Shown: positions 1 to 6,757, counted from the first letter of the stretch. The stretch: DNA of 64,000 nt from JALHMQ01 sp020248785 (GCA_046343415.1 JBKDNL010000028.1:10949-74948); one strand, 5' to 3'. Notes: generated from the sequence alone by a model not told the origin. Made by a program: numbers and translations.

Positions 1-101
1 GCACGACGACGGTCGAGCGCGGAGCCCTTGCGCAGCCTGCGGCGCCGGATGGCCCGCTGCACTGCGTAGAAGTTCGGTTCGTTGATGCCCGTCAGAGTCA
101 T
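1..101 (-). CDS. Partial gene downstream of the integrase (5' end only)
   Basis: The ATG at 101 overlaps the integrase stop codon as ATGA, so the two genes are translationally coupled. About 33 residues are visible before the left edge, starting MTLTGINEPNF and becoming strongly basic (RRRRLRKGS). I do not recognise the family. Because it lies between the integrase and the expected left attachment site, a small DNA-binding or directionality role is possible, but that is inference from position and charge only. Confidence 0.5.
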   Translation of the reverse strand, partial: MTLTGINEPNFYAVQRAIRRRRLRKGSALDRRR

Positions 102-1129
102 TTGTTCGGCCTCACTTTCAACCCGCGTTGGCGGATGTAGATGTCGGTGGTGGTTGCCTTGCTGTGGCCCAGCAAGTTCTGCGCAGCGACGGTGCCCTCG
201 GCCGCGGCCTTGTCGGTGCCGGCCTTCGCGCGCAGGTCACGGAACTGAAACTGCTTGATGTCGGCCGCGAGCTTCGGCAGTGCCGCCGCTGCAGCAGTGC
301 GGGCGTCGTCGAAGCGATCCCGCAGCATGGTCTTGGTGAGCGGCTTGCCGTGCTCGTTGGTGAGCAGCGCCATCACGATCACCTTGCACGCGGCCTTGCG
401 CTTGCGGCAGCGACCTATCACGGTCTTGAGCCGGCCCTCGACGACGATCCAGCGCACGGCGCCGGTCTTCTTCTGGTCGACGCCCAGGGCGCCGTCCTTG
501 ATGTCGCCCTCGCTCATCGTGAGCACGTCCTGGGGCCGCTGGCCGGTGAGATAGGCCAAGTCCATCGCGTCCTGCATCTCGGGGGCGGCGTGGTCGTACA
601 CGGCTCTGACCACTGCATCGCTAGCGTAGAACTTGCGCTGCGCCTTGCTGCCCTCGAACTTCACGCCCGCACAGGGGTTGGGCCGCGCGGTGTAGCCCTC
701 GCGCCGCGCGAACTCGAAGATCGTCGACAGCGTGGCCTTGTCCCGTGCGGCCTGCACTTTGTGCTCGCGGTGCCGCGCACCGTACTGGTAGACGTGGGTG
801 GACTCGATCTCGTCGAGCGGAGCGCCGTCGAAGAACGCCTGGAGCCGCTTGATCGCCAGCTTGTATTCGCGCTGAGTCTTCTCGGCTAGCGTGACCAGCT
901 CGCGTGCCGTGTACTGCTCGACCACGTCCGCGAACGTGGTCTGTTTGGCGGCGGGCTTGCCCATCAGCTCCGACCACTTCTTCACCGCGAGCAGGTAGTC
1001 GCTGCCCAGCGGAATCTCCCGGCGGGGCCGCTCGGCGGTGTCGAAGTAGTAGAAGGTGCGGCCCGACTTCTGCACGCGTGCCCGCATGCGCACGGGCAGC
1101 GACAGATGGACGGTTGGCTTTCGCCCCAT
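98..1129 (-). CDS. int: Phage tyrosine recombinase (integrase)
   Basis: This 343-residue protein has the layout of a site-specific tyrosine recombinase: an N-terminal SAM-like DNA-binding region (about 65-150) and a C-terminal catalytic domain. Visible catalytic elements are Arg198 in TGQRPQDV, the box around Arg297-Asp-Leu-Arg300 (the usual His of HxxR reads Arg here), His322 in LLGHSKATT and the nucleophile Tyr331 in DIYI. It would join attP to a chromosomal tRNA gene, and the tRNA 3' fragment at 62965-63013 fits. The start has an AGGAG-type ribosome site. It follows a DUF4224 gene and is coupled to the next gene by ATGA. I saw no sign that it is an integron integrase (IntI). Confidence 0.93.
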   Translation of the reverse strand: MGRKPTVHLSLPVRMRARVQKSGRTFYYFDTAERPRREIPLGSDYLLAVKKWSELMGKPAAKQTTFADVVEQYTARELVTLAEKTQREYKLAIKRLQAFFDGAPLDEIESTHVYQYGARHREHKVQAARDKATLSTIFEFARREGYTARPNPCAGVKFEGSKAQRKFYASDAVVRAVYDHAAPEMQDAMDLAYLTGQRPQDVLTMSEGDIKDGALGVDQKKTGAVRWIVVEGRLKTVIGRCRKRKAACKVIVMALLTNEHGKPLTKTMLRDRFDDARTAAAAALPKLAADIKQFQFRDLRAKAGTDKAAAEGTVAAQNLLGHSKATTTDIYIRQRGLKVRPNK

Positions 1130-1138
1130 GCGGCTCTC

Positions 1139-1345
1139 CTATGCGGGAGCCGGCTGCCACTTCGGCTTCGGCTCCTCTACTCGTTGATCCTCGCGCCCCT
1201 CAATGTGGACGCGGGCGACGATTATCTCGCCCACGTCGTTCACGCGGAAGGGCACACCCATGCGCCGGAGCGCGGCGATCTGCTTGGATCGCCACGCCCG
1301 GCCCGTCAGCCGGCGAACTTCGTCCGGCTCCAAAAACGTCTTCAT
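1139..1345 (-). CDS. DUF4224-like small phage protein next to integrase
   Basis: This 68-residue protein opens FLEPDEVRRLTGRAWRSKQ and continues with a GVPFRVND segment. That is the pattern of DUF4224 proteins, which commonly sit just upstream of phage integrases. The N-terminal half looks like a MerR/excisionase-type helix-turn-helix, so a role as recombination directionality factor or integration regulator is plausible. It lies nine bases upstream of int in the same operon. The family assignment is fairly secure; the excisionase role is inference. Confidence 0.72.
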   Translation of the reverse strand: MKTFLEPDEVRRLTGRAWRSKQIAALRRMGVPFRVNDVGEIIVARVHIEGREDQRVEEPKPKWQPAPA

Positions 1346-1366
1346 GCCATGACCTCAAACTCGCGG

Positions 1367-1600
1367 TTAGGCTTTTGTGCCAAGGCCGCGCGTAGCGTCT
1401 TCCCAAGACTCGCGCGTGATCTGCGGCGCTTCGGCTGCTGGCTTGGCGCGTTCGTGGCATTCCTTCCATGCCTCCCACGCGCCGCATGTCCACGGGTGCG
1501 CATACTCGTCGGTGTAGCCCGGCCCCGTCTTTCGGTTCAGCATGTGCGGATTTTTCACCCACGATTCGAAGTCGTCACGCAGCTTGTAGCCTGTTGTCAT
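1367..1600 (-). CDS. Small hypothetical protein (77 aa)
   Basis: The start at 1600 has a clear AAGGA seven bases upstream. An alternative ATG at 1621 overlaps the preceding stop (ATGA) and would add seven residues. The Trp/Asp-rich sequence contains DESWVKNP-like and HPWTCGAWEAWKEC segments, reminiscent of small phage accessory proteins acting on nucleic acid or host proteins. I do not recognise a family. Confidence 0.7.
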   Translation of the reverse strand: MTTGYKLRDDFESWVKNPHMLNRKTGPGYTDEYAHPWTCGAWEAWKECHERAKPAAEAPQITRESWEDATRGLGTKA

Positions 1601-1617
1601 CGTCGTTTCCTTTGTCT

Positions 1618-1899
1618 TCATGCCCTGAACTCTCTGAACTCGACCTCGCGGATGTCTTCGACTTCGGCCTCGAGCACCGGCATCTGCTGGTACTTGCGGT
1701 AGAGCTTCTTGTACTTCTGATACAGGCCCCGCACGCTGGTGGGGGCCAGGGTGATGAAACGTTGCCCCGGCGCGATCTGGTACTCGCGGTAAGGCGCGTC
1801 CGCGGTCTTCTGCGGCTGGCCCTCGGGCGAGGGCAGGTTGCGCTTCGGGGCTTGCTCGCGGGCGACGCGGCGCAGGTACTTGCACTTCTTGGCGTTCAT
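1618..1899 (-). CDS. Small basic hypothetical protein (93 aa)
   Basis: It starts at 1899 behind GTAGGAGGTCGC. It is Lys/Arg-rich at the N terminus (MNAKKCKYLRRVAREQ) with a Tyr-rich central run (YQKYKKLYRKYQQ) and an acidic C-terminal segment ending EFREFRA. Similar short proteins occur in accessory regions of phages, but I cannot name the family. It is part of the leftward operon, tightly packed between its neighbours. Confidence 0.7.
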   Translation of the reverse strand: MNAKKCKYLRRVAREQAPKRNLPSPEGQPQKTADAPYREYQIAPGQRFITLAPTSVRGLYQKYKKLYRKYQQMPVLEAEVEDIREVEFREFRA

Positions 1900-1907
1900 G
1901 CGACCTC

Positions 1908-2162
1908 CTACTTGATTTCGACTTTGTGCTCGTTGCGTTGGATGGTGCGGTAGTCGTCCAGCTTCATCGTGCGGCCGTCGACCGTGACAAAGCAGCCGGC
2001 CACCGTGTCGTACTCGGCGTTCACGCCAAGCATTCGGCCGTTGGTGGCGCATTCGGCCCGCCCGATGGTGGCCGACATGACGAACGCAAGGGCGAAGGTC
2101 ACCGCGAACGCGCCGGCACTGACGATGGAAAGGCCGACAACAAACTCCAGTGCGTCTCTCAT
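1908..2162 (-). CDS. Small membrane-anchored hypothetical protein
   Basis: This 84-residue protein has one strong N-terminal hydrophobic segment (about residues 7-30, FVVGLSIVSAGAFAVTFALA), which could be a membrane anchor or signal sequence. A small hydrophilic domain follows, containing two Cys and a VDGRTMKLDDYRT segment. The ribosome site AGGAG lies upstream of 2162. Function is unknown; candidates are a periplasm-facing phage membrane protein or a superinfection factor. Confidence 0.7.
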   Translation of the reverse strand: MRDALEFVVGLSIVSAGAFAVTFALAFVMSATIGRAECATNGRMLGVNAEYDTVAGCFVTVDGRTMKLDDYRTIQRNEHKVEIK

Positions 2163-2171
2163 GCGGCGCTC

Positions 2172-2741
2172 CTACTTACGGGTTAGCTCGTTAAACCGAG
2201 CAATGAAGTTGGCGCGTGCCGACTGCCAGGGCCACGGGATGATCGTGCCCAGCGTGGGCAGCGTGTCGATTGGCCCCCACGACGGGCCGGCCGTCATCAG
2301 GTCGCGCTTCTCCTGGCCCAGGATCAGCGCGTCGGCCTCGCTGACGCTCGCGGGTTGCTCCGGCTGCAGGCCGAACTTCTCGCAGATCGCCGCCATGACG
2401 AGCGCTTCGATGACGTGAAAGTCCGGCATGTCTTTCTTCAGCGGCCGGGCCACGTCGGGCAGGTACGCCTCGGCTGCATCATGCAGCAGGCCCCACAGTG
2501 CGTCCTCGGCGGGCACGAGGTAGCTCACGCAGTAGCTGTGCTGGCCCACGCTGTAGAACGTGTGGCAGTGGCCCGTGTAGCGGCACTTCAAGGCGAGGGC
2601 GTGGGCGATGTCCTCGATGCACACGTCCTCGGGGCGCGGGTCAAGCGGCCAGAACTTGCGGCCGGTGAACGTCTGTATCCAGTCGCCACGCCGCGCGGGC
2701 GTCTCGGGCAGTTCAGGTTTGATCTCAGGCAAGGGAGACAT
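2172..2741 (-). CDS. HD-domain phosphohydrolase (YfbR/DatZ-like)
   Basis: This 189-residue protein has the HD-superfamily ligands in order: His in FYSVGQHSY, the His-Asp pair in LWGLLHDAAEAYL, and a downstream Asp in VSEADALI. The N-terminal WIQTFTGRKFWPLDP block is typical of phage HD hydrolases annotated as 5'-nucleotidases or dNTP hydrolases, the group that includes DatZ. A role in adjusting the dNTP pool during replication fits its place in an operon with DNA polymerase and a DUF5664 protein. Substrate specificity cannot be read from the sequence. Start: AGGAGAACCGC-ATG. Confidence 0.82.
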   Translation of the reverse strand: MSPLPEIKPELPETPARRGDWIQTFTGRKFWPLDPRPEDVCIEDIAHALALKCRYTGHCHTFYSVGQHSYCVSYLVPAEDALWGLLHDAAEAYLPDVARPLKKDMPDFHVIEALVMAAICEKFGLQPEQPASVSEADALILGQEKRDLMTAGPSWGPIDTLPTLGTIIPWPWQSARANFIARFNELTRK

Positions 2742-2750
2742 GCGGTTCTC

Positions 2751-2762
2751 CTAACAGGTTAG
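2751..2762. promoter_or_regulatory. CTAAC-NN-GTTAG palindrome at gene junction
   Basis: This is a perfect palindrome, CTAACAGGTTAG on the plus strand. It includes the stop codon of the upstream gene and touches the ribosome site of the HD hydrolase gene. It matches the palindrome found between the promoter boxes at 61240-61268 and at several late gene junctions, so it may be an operator. The same sequence with the same flanks recurs at 19340-19351. Confidence 0.45.
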
Positions 2763-2986
2763 TGGGGCTCTCGAACCCCGTTCTCGTAATCCTCTCGGCC
2801 ATCCCAAGCGGCATGGACAAAGATGTTGTCCCCGTCGGGCTCCGCGCCGCAGGGGCAGGGGCGGTCAACGTAGTGCGCGAACAAGTCGCTGATGGGGATG
2901 ATGTGCACCTCGGTGCGGCCTTTGTCGCTGACGCGGGGCATGTTGACCCATCCCGCGCCGAGGGTGCGGTTGCACTCCACGCGCAT
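2759..2986 (-). CDS. Small hypothetical protein (75 aa)
   Basis: Its start overlaps the previous stop as TGATG (ATG at 2986), indicating translational coupling. It contains RPCPCGAEPDGDN, a short Cys-Pro-Cys-Gly element that could bind metal, and a TEVHIIPISDLF segment. No family is recognised. An upstream in-frame ATG at 3016 would overlap the preceding gene more deeply and is less likely. Confidence 0.65.
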   Translation of the reverse strand: MRVECNRTLGAGWVNMPRVSDKGRTEVHIIPISDLFAHYVDRPCPCGAEPDGDNIFVHAAWDGREDYENGVREPH

Positions 2987-3231
2987 CACCCGTAGCCCTT
3001 CTTGCCCTTGCGCCACCCGCTGTTGGTCTTCTCGTGCACCGCGCGCAGGTTCTTCGGGTCGTTGCCGCCGCCGTCCTTGATCATGCGTTTGTGGTCCACG
3101 TCCACGTTCGATGGCAGGTCGCCGTTGCGCGTCTCGTACTCGCGGCGGGCGGCGTTGCGCTGGGCGCGCTTCTTCACTTGCTCGGGCTTGCTGTGGTAGT
3201 CCCGGTACTCTTTCTTGTAGTCACGCGACAC
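2986..3231 (-). CDS. HNH-type small nuclease-like protein
   Basis: This 81-residue, very basic protein has a VDVDHKRMIKDGGGNDPKNL block followed by RAVHEKTNSGWRKGKKG. The Asp-His pair, the Asn and the downstream His/Asn match the short HNH-like proteins common in phage early regions, which are thought to nick DNA or assist packaging or recombination. It overlaps the DksA-like gene start by about ten bases. The canonical metal-binding Cys pairs are absent, so it is a minimal HNH form. Confidence 0.7.
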   Translation of the reverse strand: MSRDYKKEYRDYHSKPEQVKKRAQRNAARREYETRNGDLPSNVDVDHKRMIKDGGGNDPKNLRAVHEKTNSGWRKGKKGYG

Positions 3232-3445
3232 GGCGCTTCTCCCTCAGACTTTGGCAGTCCACGCAGCGCACCTTGCCCATCGCAAGCCGTGCTTCGGGTA
3301 TCTCGATCTCGCAGTCGACGCAGTGCTTGCCGTCGAAGTCGGGGTGCTCCTCGACCCGGTTCGCCGCAATCGAGTTAGCGGCGATGCCCCCGGCCCGCTC
3401 GGCTTCCTGCAGGCGCAGCGCCTTTTCAAACATCCATTCATCCAT
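3221..3445 (-). CDS. DksA/TraR-family C4 zinc-finger protein
   Basis: This 74-residue protein carries the DksA/TraR zinc finger CVDCEIEIPEARL...CVDC, with four Cys spaced CxxC-18-CxxC, after a helical N terminus (EKALRLQEAERAGGIAAN). TraR-type proteins enter the RNA polymerase secondary channel and mimic DksA with ppGpp, changing promoter choice. The length matches plasmid and phage TraR. It overlaps the VRR-NUC gene start by eight bases. Confidence 0.85.
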   Translation of the reverse strand: MDEWMFEKALRLQEAERAGGIAANSIAANRVEEHPDFDGKHCVDCEIEIPEARLAMGKVRCVDCQSLREKRRVA

Positions 3446-3725
3446 CGAACACTCCGTCTAGCTGGCTAACACTGTCAACGACAAAATAAAGACCACCCGC
3501 AGCAAGGATGGCCTCCTGTTGAAACTTCTGCTTTTCTGAGAGATTTTCCCGTTTTCCTGGCGCCTTGGCCTCAATGCCGACGAAACGCCCCGCCCAACAG
3601 CAGACAAAGTCCGGGATGCCGTGCACCCCCATGCCGTTGCTGACCGGACAGAAAAACCACACGCCCTTACGGCGTAAGAACGCCTTGATGGCTGTCTTGA
3701 CTTTCCCCTCGGGGGTCGTTGCCAC
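3438..3725 (-). CDS. VRR-NUC domain nuclease
   Basis: This is a 95-residue stand-alone VRR-NUC protein. The signature is PEGKVKTAIKAFLRRKG (helix 1), GVHGIPDFVCCWAGRF (catalytic Asp) and VGIEAKAPG (Glu-x-Lys), followed by SEKQKFQQEAI. This PD-(D/E)XK-related fold cuts branched or single-stranded DNA. In phages, solo VRR-NUC proteins accompany replication and recombination genes, as here. Its start lies inside the preceding short gene. Confidence 0.88.
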   Translation of the reverse strand: MATTPEGKVKTAIKAFLRRKGVWFFCPVSNGMGVHGIPDFVCCWAGRFVGIEAKAPGKRENLSEKQKFQQEAILAAGGLYFVVDSVSQLDGVFDG

Positions 3726-3855
3726 GATCCAACTCCTCGACCAGTTCCAGTGCGCGCCGCAGGCGATGCGCCAGTTCAGCCTCCAGCGGCGTCGCCGACT
3801 CCAACCCGATGATGAGGTTGCATAGCTCGCTGTCTGTCAGTGCTGTGGCTACCAT
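3667..3855 (-). CDS. Small acidic hypothetical protein (62 aa)
   Basis: I chose the start at 3855 for its strong AAGGAG nine bases upstream; the in-frame ATG at 3882 lacks one. The protein is helical (LTDSELCNLIIGLESATP, then LAHRLRRALELVEEL) and overlaps the VRR-NUC gene by 59 bases in another frame. Composition suggests a coiled coil or helical hairpin. No function can be assigned. Confidence 0.6.
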   Translation of the reverse strand: MVATALTDSELCNLIIGLESATPLEAELAHRLRRALELVEELDRGNDPRGESQDSHQGVLTP

Positions 3856-3899
3856 GAGTGCTCTACTCCTTAGTTTAGTCATGCCGGGGGAGCCCCGGC

Positions 3900-4577
3900 T
3901 CAAGTTCCGCAGTGCTCGCAGTTGCGCCGCCCGACCGGGCACCACTCGCGGCACAGGCCGCTGGGGCGCTTGGGGAAGTTGTTCGTCTCGTATGCCTCCT
4001 TCATGCGCTCGACGCGAATCATGAAACCCTTCCACAGGGCGGGCTTGTTGTCGCGCTGATAGGTCTCCTGGTCGGTCTTGCCGGCGTGCAGCCACACGTA
4101 GCCCGTGCGAATCCGCTCGACCTTGGGGTAGACCTCGAAGCCCACGGCAGCGAACAGTTCGAGCTGGTCGGTGTCGGGTTTGCGCTTGCCAGTCTTCCAG
4201 TCGAGCAGGATCGCCTCCTTCTCGCCGCGGATGCACACGTCGAAGACGACGCGCAGCCACACGTCCTTGCCGAAGTAGGTCGTCTCCTTCATGGCCTCGG
4301 TAAGCGCGACCTTGTGCTCGCAGCGGATGTCGCCCGGCATGCCCTTGACGCGGTCGGCGATGGCCCCCCACTGCTGGTACTTGTCCGGCAACCACTGCTT
4401 GCCCTCGACGTGGAGCTGCATCGCCTTGTGCACCGCCTGCCCTTCGGTGGTCGCCGTGGTCGGCGGCTCCGAGACGGTCTTGGCGACCTTGGTGAGGTAG
4501 TACCGCCAGGGGCACGTCTCGAACGCCTGGAGCGCGCTGTACGACCACGCGAAAGGCTTACTGGCTAACGTTGTCAT
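3900..4577 (-). CDS. PD-(D/E)XK nuclease of the RecB/Cas4-like family
   Basis: This 225-residue protein begins with WSYSALQAFETCPWRYY, the N-terminal Cys motif of RecB/Cas4-like nucleases. An EGQAVHKAM block (motif I His), a central Asp in VVFDVCI, and ILLDWKTGK supply the D-x-K catalytic core. The C terminus ends CREWCPVGRRNCEHC, giving with the N-terminal Cys a four-Cys set suited to an Fe-S cluster. Proteins of this type resect DNA ends or process recombination intermediates. It overlaps the DUF5664 gene by 20 bases. Confidence 0.87.
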   Translation of the reverse strand: MTTLASKPFAWSYSALQAFETCPWRYYLTKVAKTVSEPPTTATTEGQAVHKAMQLHVEGKQWLPDKYQQWGAIADRVKGMPGDIRCEHKVALTEAMKETTYFGKDVWLRVVFDVCIRGEKEAILLDWKTGKRKPDTDQLELFAAVGFEVYPKVERIRTGYVWLHAGKTDQETYQRDNKPALWKGFMIRVERMKEAYETNNFPKRPSGLCREWCPVGRRNCEHCGT

Positions 4578-5130
4578 GGATAGTGAAATGCTTCGGTGCG
4601 CGGTCGGCGTATTGCTCCTTGAGCTTCGCCATCAGCGTCTCGCATTCGCTGTAAACATCTCGCAAGCCTACCACAGGCGGCCGATCATCTGTTAGCTTCC
4701 CCGCCGCTTTGGCGTCTAACAGAATCGCGGCGCAGGCCATGATGTTCCCCAGGTGATGCGTGCCGTCGACCGGGTCGTGCTCCTCGCCGCTCATGTACGC
4801 GTCCAGGTGGCGCTGCATGGCCGCAAGGTAGATCGACGTGCGCACGCCGGCCGCGCGCCAGTTCCACGCCCCGTACTTGAGCATGCCGGCGAACTGCGCC
4901 ATCGCCCAGTACGCCTTGGCGATGGGCGAGCACAGGTTGAGCATGAGCTTGGTCACGCCGACCATGTCCTTCGGGTTGGTGGGCTTGTTGCTAGCGACCT
5001 CGGGAACCAGCTTGGGGGCATCAACCCTCTCCGGCCCTGGCTTACGAACCGCGCGGGCGACCTGCAGGTAGATGTCGACGGCGCCGGACACCTCCGCGCC
5101 TCGCGGGGTTGTCCCTTCCATGTCGTTCAT
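4558..5130 (-). CDS. DUF5664 protein (putative dATP/dGTP diphosphohydrolase)
   Basis: The diagnostic core is NPKDMVGVTKLMLNL, then MLKYGAWNWRAAGVR, MQRHLDAYMSGEEHDP and HHLGNIMACAAILLDA, the conserved pattern of the phage DUF5664 family, annotated as the N-terminal domain of dATP/dGTP diphosphohydrolases. Conserved Lys, Trp and the Glu-Asp-Pro and His-Leu turns suggest an all-helical MazG-like metal site. It probably trims purine dNTPs during phage DNA synthesis. The start at 5130 has AGGAGGTCAC. The first 45 residues are a variable extension. Confidence 0.8.
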   Translation of the reverse strand: MNDMEGTTPRGAEVSGAVDIYLQVARAVRKPGPERVDAPKLVPEVASNKPTNPKDMVGVTKLMLNLCSPIAKAYWAMAQFAGMLKYGAWNWRAAGVRTSIYLAAMQRHLDAYMSGEEHDPVDGTHHLGNIMACAAILLDAKAAGKLTDDRPPVVGLRDVYSECETLMAKLKEQYADRAPKHFTIHDNVSQ

Positions 5131-5196
5131 GTGACCTCCTGTTAGAATGGTGTTGCGGTTCTCCAAACGGAGAATTTCAGGCCAGCTCCCGCTGGC

Positions 5197-5799
5197 CTAC
5201 TTTTTTCCGATCTTCACTGGCCGGTTGCGTTCTGCACGGGCCAACTCCTCCAGCCCGTCCAGCTCCTTGTCGACCGTCGACCAGAAGGCGGTGATCACCG
5301 ACTTCTGCTCGTCCAGCGTCAGCCGGTGCTGCAGTTGTTTGCGCTCGGCTTCAAGGGCCTTGTCCCGGCCCTTCTTCCACTTGTTGGCCTGCGCCTGCAT
5401 GAAGTCCAGTCGCGCCCGCCCGCGTAGCTGGTTCCGCTCGCTGCGCATCATGTTCTCAATCTCGACTGCCCGGCGCTCACGCTCGCGCTTCTGCTGCATG
5501 AAGTCGCGCATGTACGCCGTCTTGTCGAACCGCTCGTCAGGGGGCGCGGCTAGCGGGGGCAACCCCGCGTCGGCGCGCTTGGCCTCGATAAGCGAAACGA
5601 CTGCGTCGAATTTCTCTCGATCCGCCACTCCGAGTTCGAGCAGTGGATTTAGGAACTCCCTGTCGCCGGAGAAACGCGCCTGCAGCGACTTGGCAGCAGG
5701 GAGTAGAGCGAGAACGTCCGAGTACACCTCGGATGCTTGCGGCAAAGCGATGAGCCTGTTAACCGCATCGAGCAGAGCTATACGTTCGGGGTTAGCCAT
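5197..5799 (-). CDS. Coiled-coil hypothetical protein (200 aa)
   Basis: The N-terminal half is mixed helical (MANPERIALLDAVNRLI...). The second half (about 95-165) is densely charged with MQQKRERERRAVEIENMM and KWKKGRDKALEAERKQLQ, typical of a long coiled coil. No catalytic motif is visible. The ribosome site AGGAGGTCAAT precedes 5799. A 57-bp AT-richer gap upstream is the only clear break in this part of the operon. Confidence 0.75.
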   Translation of the reverse strand: MANPERIALLDAVNRLIALPQASEVYSDVLALLPAAKSLQARFSGDREFLNPLLELGVADREKFDAVVSLIEAKRADAGLPPLAAPPDERFDKTAYMRDFMQQKRERERRAVEIENMMRSERNQLRGRARLDFMQAQANKWKKGRDKALEAERKQLQHRLTLDEQKSVITAFWSTVDKELDGLEELARAERNRPVKIGKK

Positions 5800-5856
5800 A
5801 TTGACCTCCTAGTTTATGCCGTGTTATACACTTGATCTCCTGTAAAGAAAATTATA

Positions 5857-6240
5857 TTACTCCTCATGCGTCGTCTGCGGCGCCTTTGGGATAGGCAGCA
5901 GCTTGCCGGTAGGCGTGCGCCACTTCCAGGCCATGCCCACGGCCAGCCGATGCACGCCCATCGGGTAATCACCGCTGTGCGCGTGCTCGCGGATGTCTTC
6001 TTCAACCGCACCGTATAGCCAGCCGCCACACTCGTCGCTCAGCCAGTGCCGGGCCACCATGCAGTGCGCGCAGACCTTGTGGGTGTTCAGCGCGCCCTCC
6101 CACATGAATCGGTCAACGTGATAGCGCTCGCCGGGCGCAATCTCGCGCCCGCACTCTTTGCACTAGTGCGTCTTGCGGGACACGGGGTCGGCCTGCGAGA
6201 GCATCGTCCCTCGGCCGTCGCCGTTTTCGAGCATGCACAT
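5857..6240 (-). pseudogene. Zinc-ribbon protein interrupted by an in-frame amber codon
   Basis: Reading from ATG 6240 gives 25 residues, then TAG at 6163-6165, then 101 further residues in the same frame to 5857. The sequence after the stop begins CKECGREIAPGERYHVDRF and continues to KVCAHCMVARHWL, so the first CxxC pair of a CxxC/CxxC ribbon follows the stop directly. The ribosome site GGAG precedes 6240, and a second start at 6105 would give only the distal 82 residues. A point mutation, readthrough or a sequencing error could explain it. It follows a degenerate attC-like junction. Confidence 0.7.
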
Positions 6241-6243
6241 GCT

Positions 6244-6261
6244 TTCTAACTCCAGTTAGGC
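6244..6261 (-). other. Collapsed attC-like junction (outer boxes only)
   Basis: In coding orientation GGCCTAAC is followed after four bases by GTTAGAA. These are the two outer recombination boxes of an attC-like site without the inner stem. The TAA stop of the upstream small membrane gene (6256-6258) lies inside the first box, as in the complete sites at 7489-7550 and 7823-7921. It is probably a deletion remnant of a cassette boundary. Confidence 0.5.
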
Positions 6262-6405
6262 CACAAAGCGAACGTGCGTGACCAGCCACCACCGCGCCCA
6301 GCCGGCCATGCATGCCAGCGCCAGGACACCCAGCGCGGCCAGTACCAGCAGCGTTTCAAAGATCACACGGTCGATGAACCCGCGTTGTTGGCGTTTCGTA
6401 TTCAT
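6256..6405 (-). CDS. Cassette gene: 49-aa single-pass membrane protein
   Basis: It starts at ATG 6405 and reads MNTKRQQRGFIDRVIFETLL, then VLAALGVLALACMAGW, one transmembrane helix with a basic N terminus (inside) and a Trp/Arg-rich end. It is bounded upstream by the attC-like site at 6430-6486, and its stop is embedded in the remnant site at 6244-6261. Topology resembles small holin-like or toxin-like peptides, but nothing specific supports either. It is short enough to be missed by gene callers. Confidence 0.6.
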   Translation of the reverse strand: MNTKRQQRGFIDRVIFETLLVLAALGVLALACMAGWARWWLVTHVRFVA

Positions 6406-6429
6406 AGTCTTCTTCGCTCCGGTTACAGC

Positions 6430-6486
6430 GCCTAACTTGGCGCTCCATCGGACGCCATGCTGGCGCCGATGATCTTGGTGTTAGCC
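6430..6486 (-). other. attC-like recombination site A (57 bp)
   Basis: Plus-strand reading: GCCTAAC at 6430-6436 and GTTAGCC at 6480-6486 form the outer boxes. CATCGG 6446-6451 pairs with CCGATG 6466-6471. A6452 is unpaired on one side only. CGCCA 6453-6457 pairs with TGGCG 6461-6465 around the loop TGC. This matches attC architecture: R boxes, unpaired spacer, L boxes, an extrahelical base and a terminal stem. It separates the DUF2829 gene from the 49-aa membrane gene. Confidence 0.78.
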
Positions 6487-6520
6487 GGCACCAATACCCT
6501 CGGTGCCGGCATCGCAGCGT

Positions 6521-6757
6521 TTAGGCCACTTGGTGCCAATCTTCGGCCAAGATGTCGGTCTGCGAGGCCAGCCACGGCACGCGGGCGCCCGGCGTGTTCT
6601 GCGCGTCGGCGGGGTAGTTCAGGTACAGGTAAGGCAGCGTCATCTTGCTGTGCGCGTCGGGCGTTTGCAGCTCCACCCAAAGCCCTTTGCCGTTCCACCC
6701 GCTGCGGGCGATCTTGCCGCCGCTTTTGGCGGCCTGAAGTGCGGTTCCAAAGTCCAT
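6521..6757 (-). CDS. Cassette gene: DUF2829 protein, Tad2-like (Thoeris anti-defence)
   Basis: This 78-residue protein matches the compact DUF2829 fold: MDFGTALQAAKSGGKIARSG, then WNGKGLWVEL, PYLYLNYP and the closing WLASQTDILAEDWHQV. Tad2, which binds and sequesters the Thoeris signal molecule (cyclic ADP-ribose isomer), belongs to DUF2829. The conserved N-terminal GxALxxxKxGxxxxRxGWNGKG and the C-terminal DIxAxDW are both present. It lies between attC-like sites A and B, so it behaves as a cassette gene. Family membership is strong; actual inhibition of Thoeris is inference. Confidence 0.85.
   Translation of the reverse strand: MDFGTALQAAKSGGKIARSGWNGKGLWVELQTPDAHSKMTLPYLYLNYPADAQNTPGARVPWLASQTDILAEDWHQVA

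Noticed and set aside
98..1129. Integron integrase as the source of the cassette array
   Set aside because: The recombinase is paired with a DUF4224 gene, lies at the prophage end and matches a tRNA attachment site. No IntI-specific feature was seen.
2172..5130. Z-genome (2-aminoadenine) phage
   Set aside because: HD and DUF5664 enzymes are suggestive, but no PurZ-like adenylosuccinate synthetase is present in the window.
5857..6240. Stop-codon reassignment (TAG read as sense)
   Set aside because: Other genes here end with TAG in normal context, for example those stopping at 9904 and 46055-46057, and I saw only this one internal TAG.
6432..6512. Possible 26-aa peptide after the DUF2829 gene
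   Set aside because: Most of it lies inside attC-like site A and it has no ribosome site, so the frame is explained by the recombination site.
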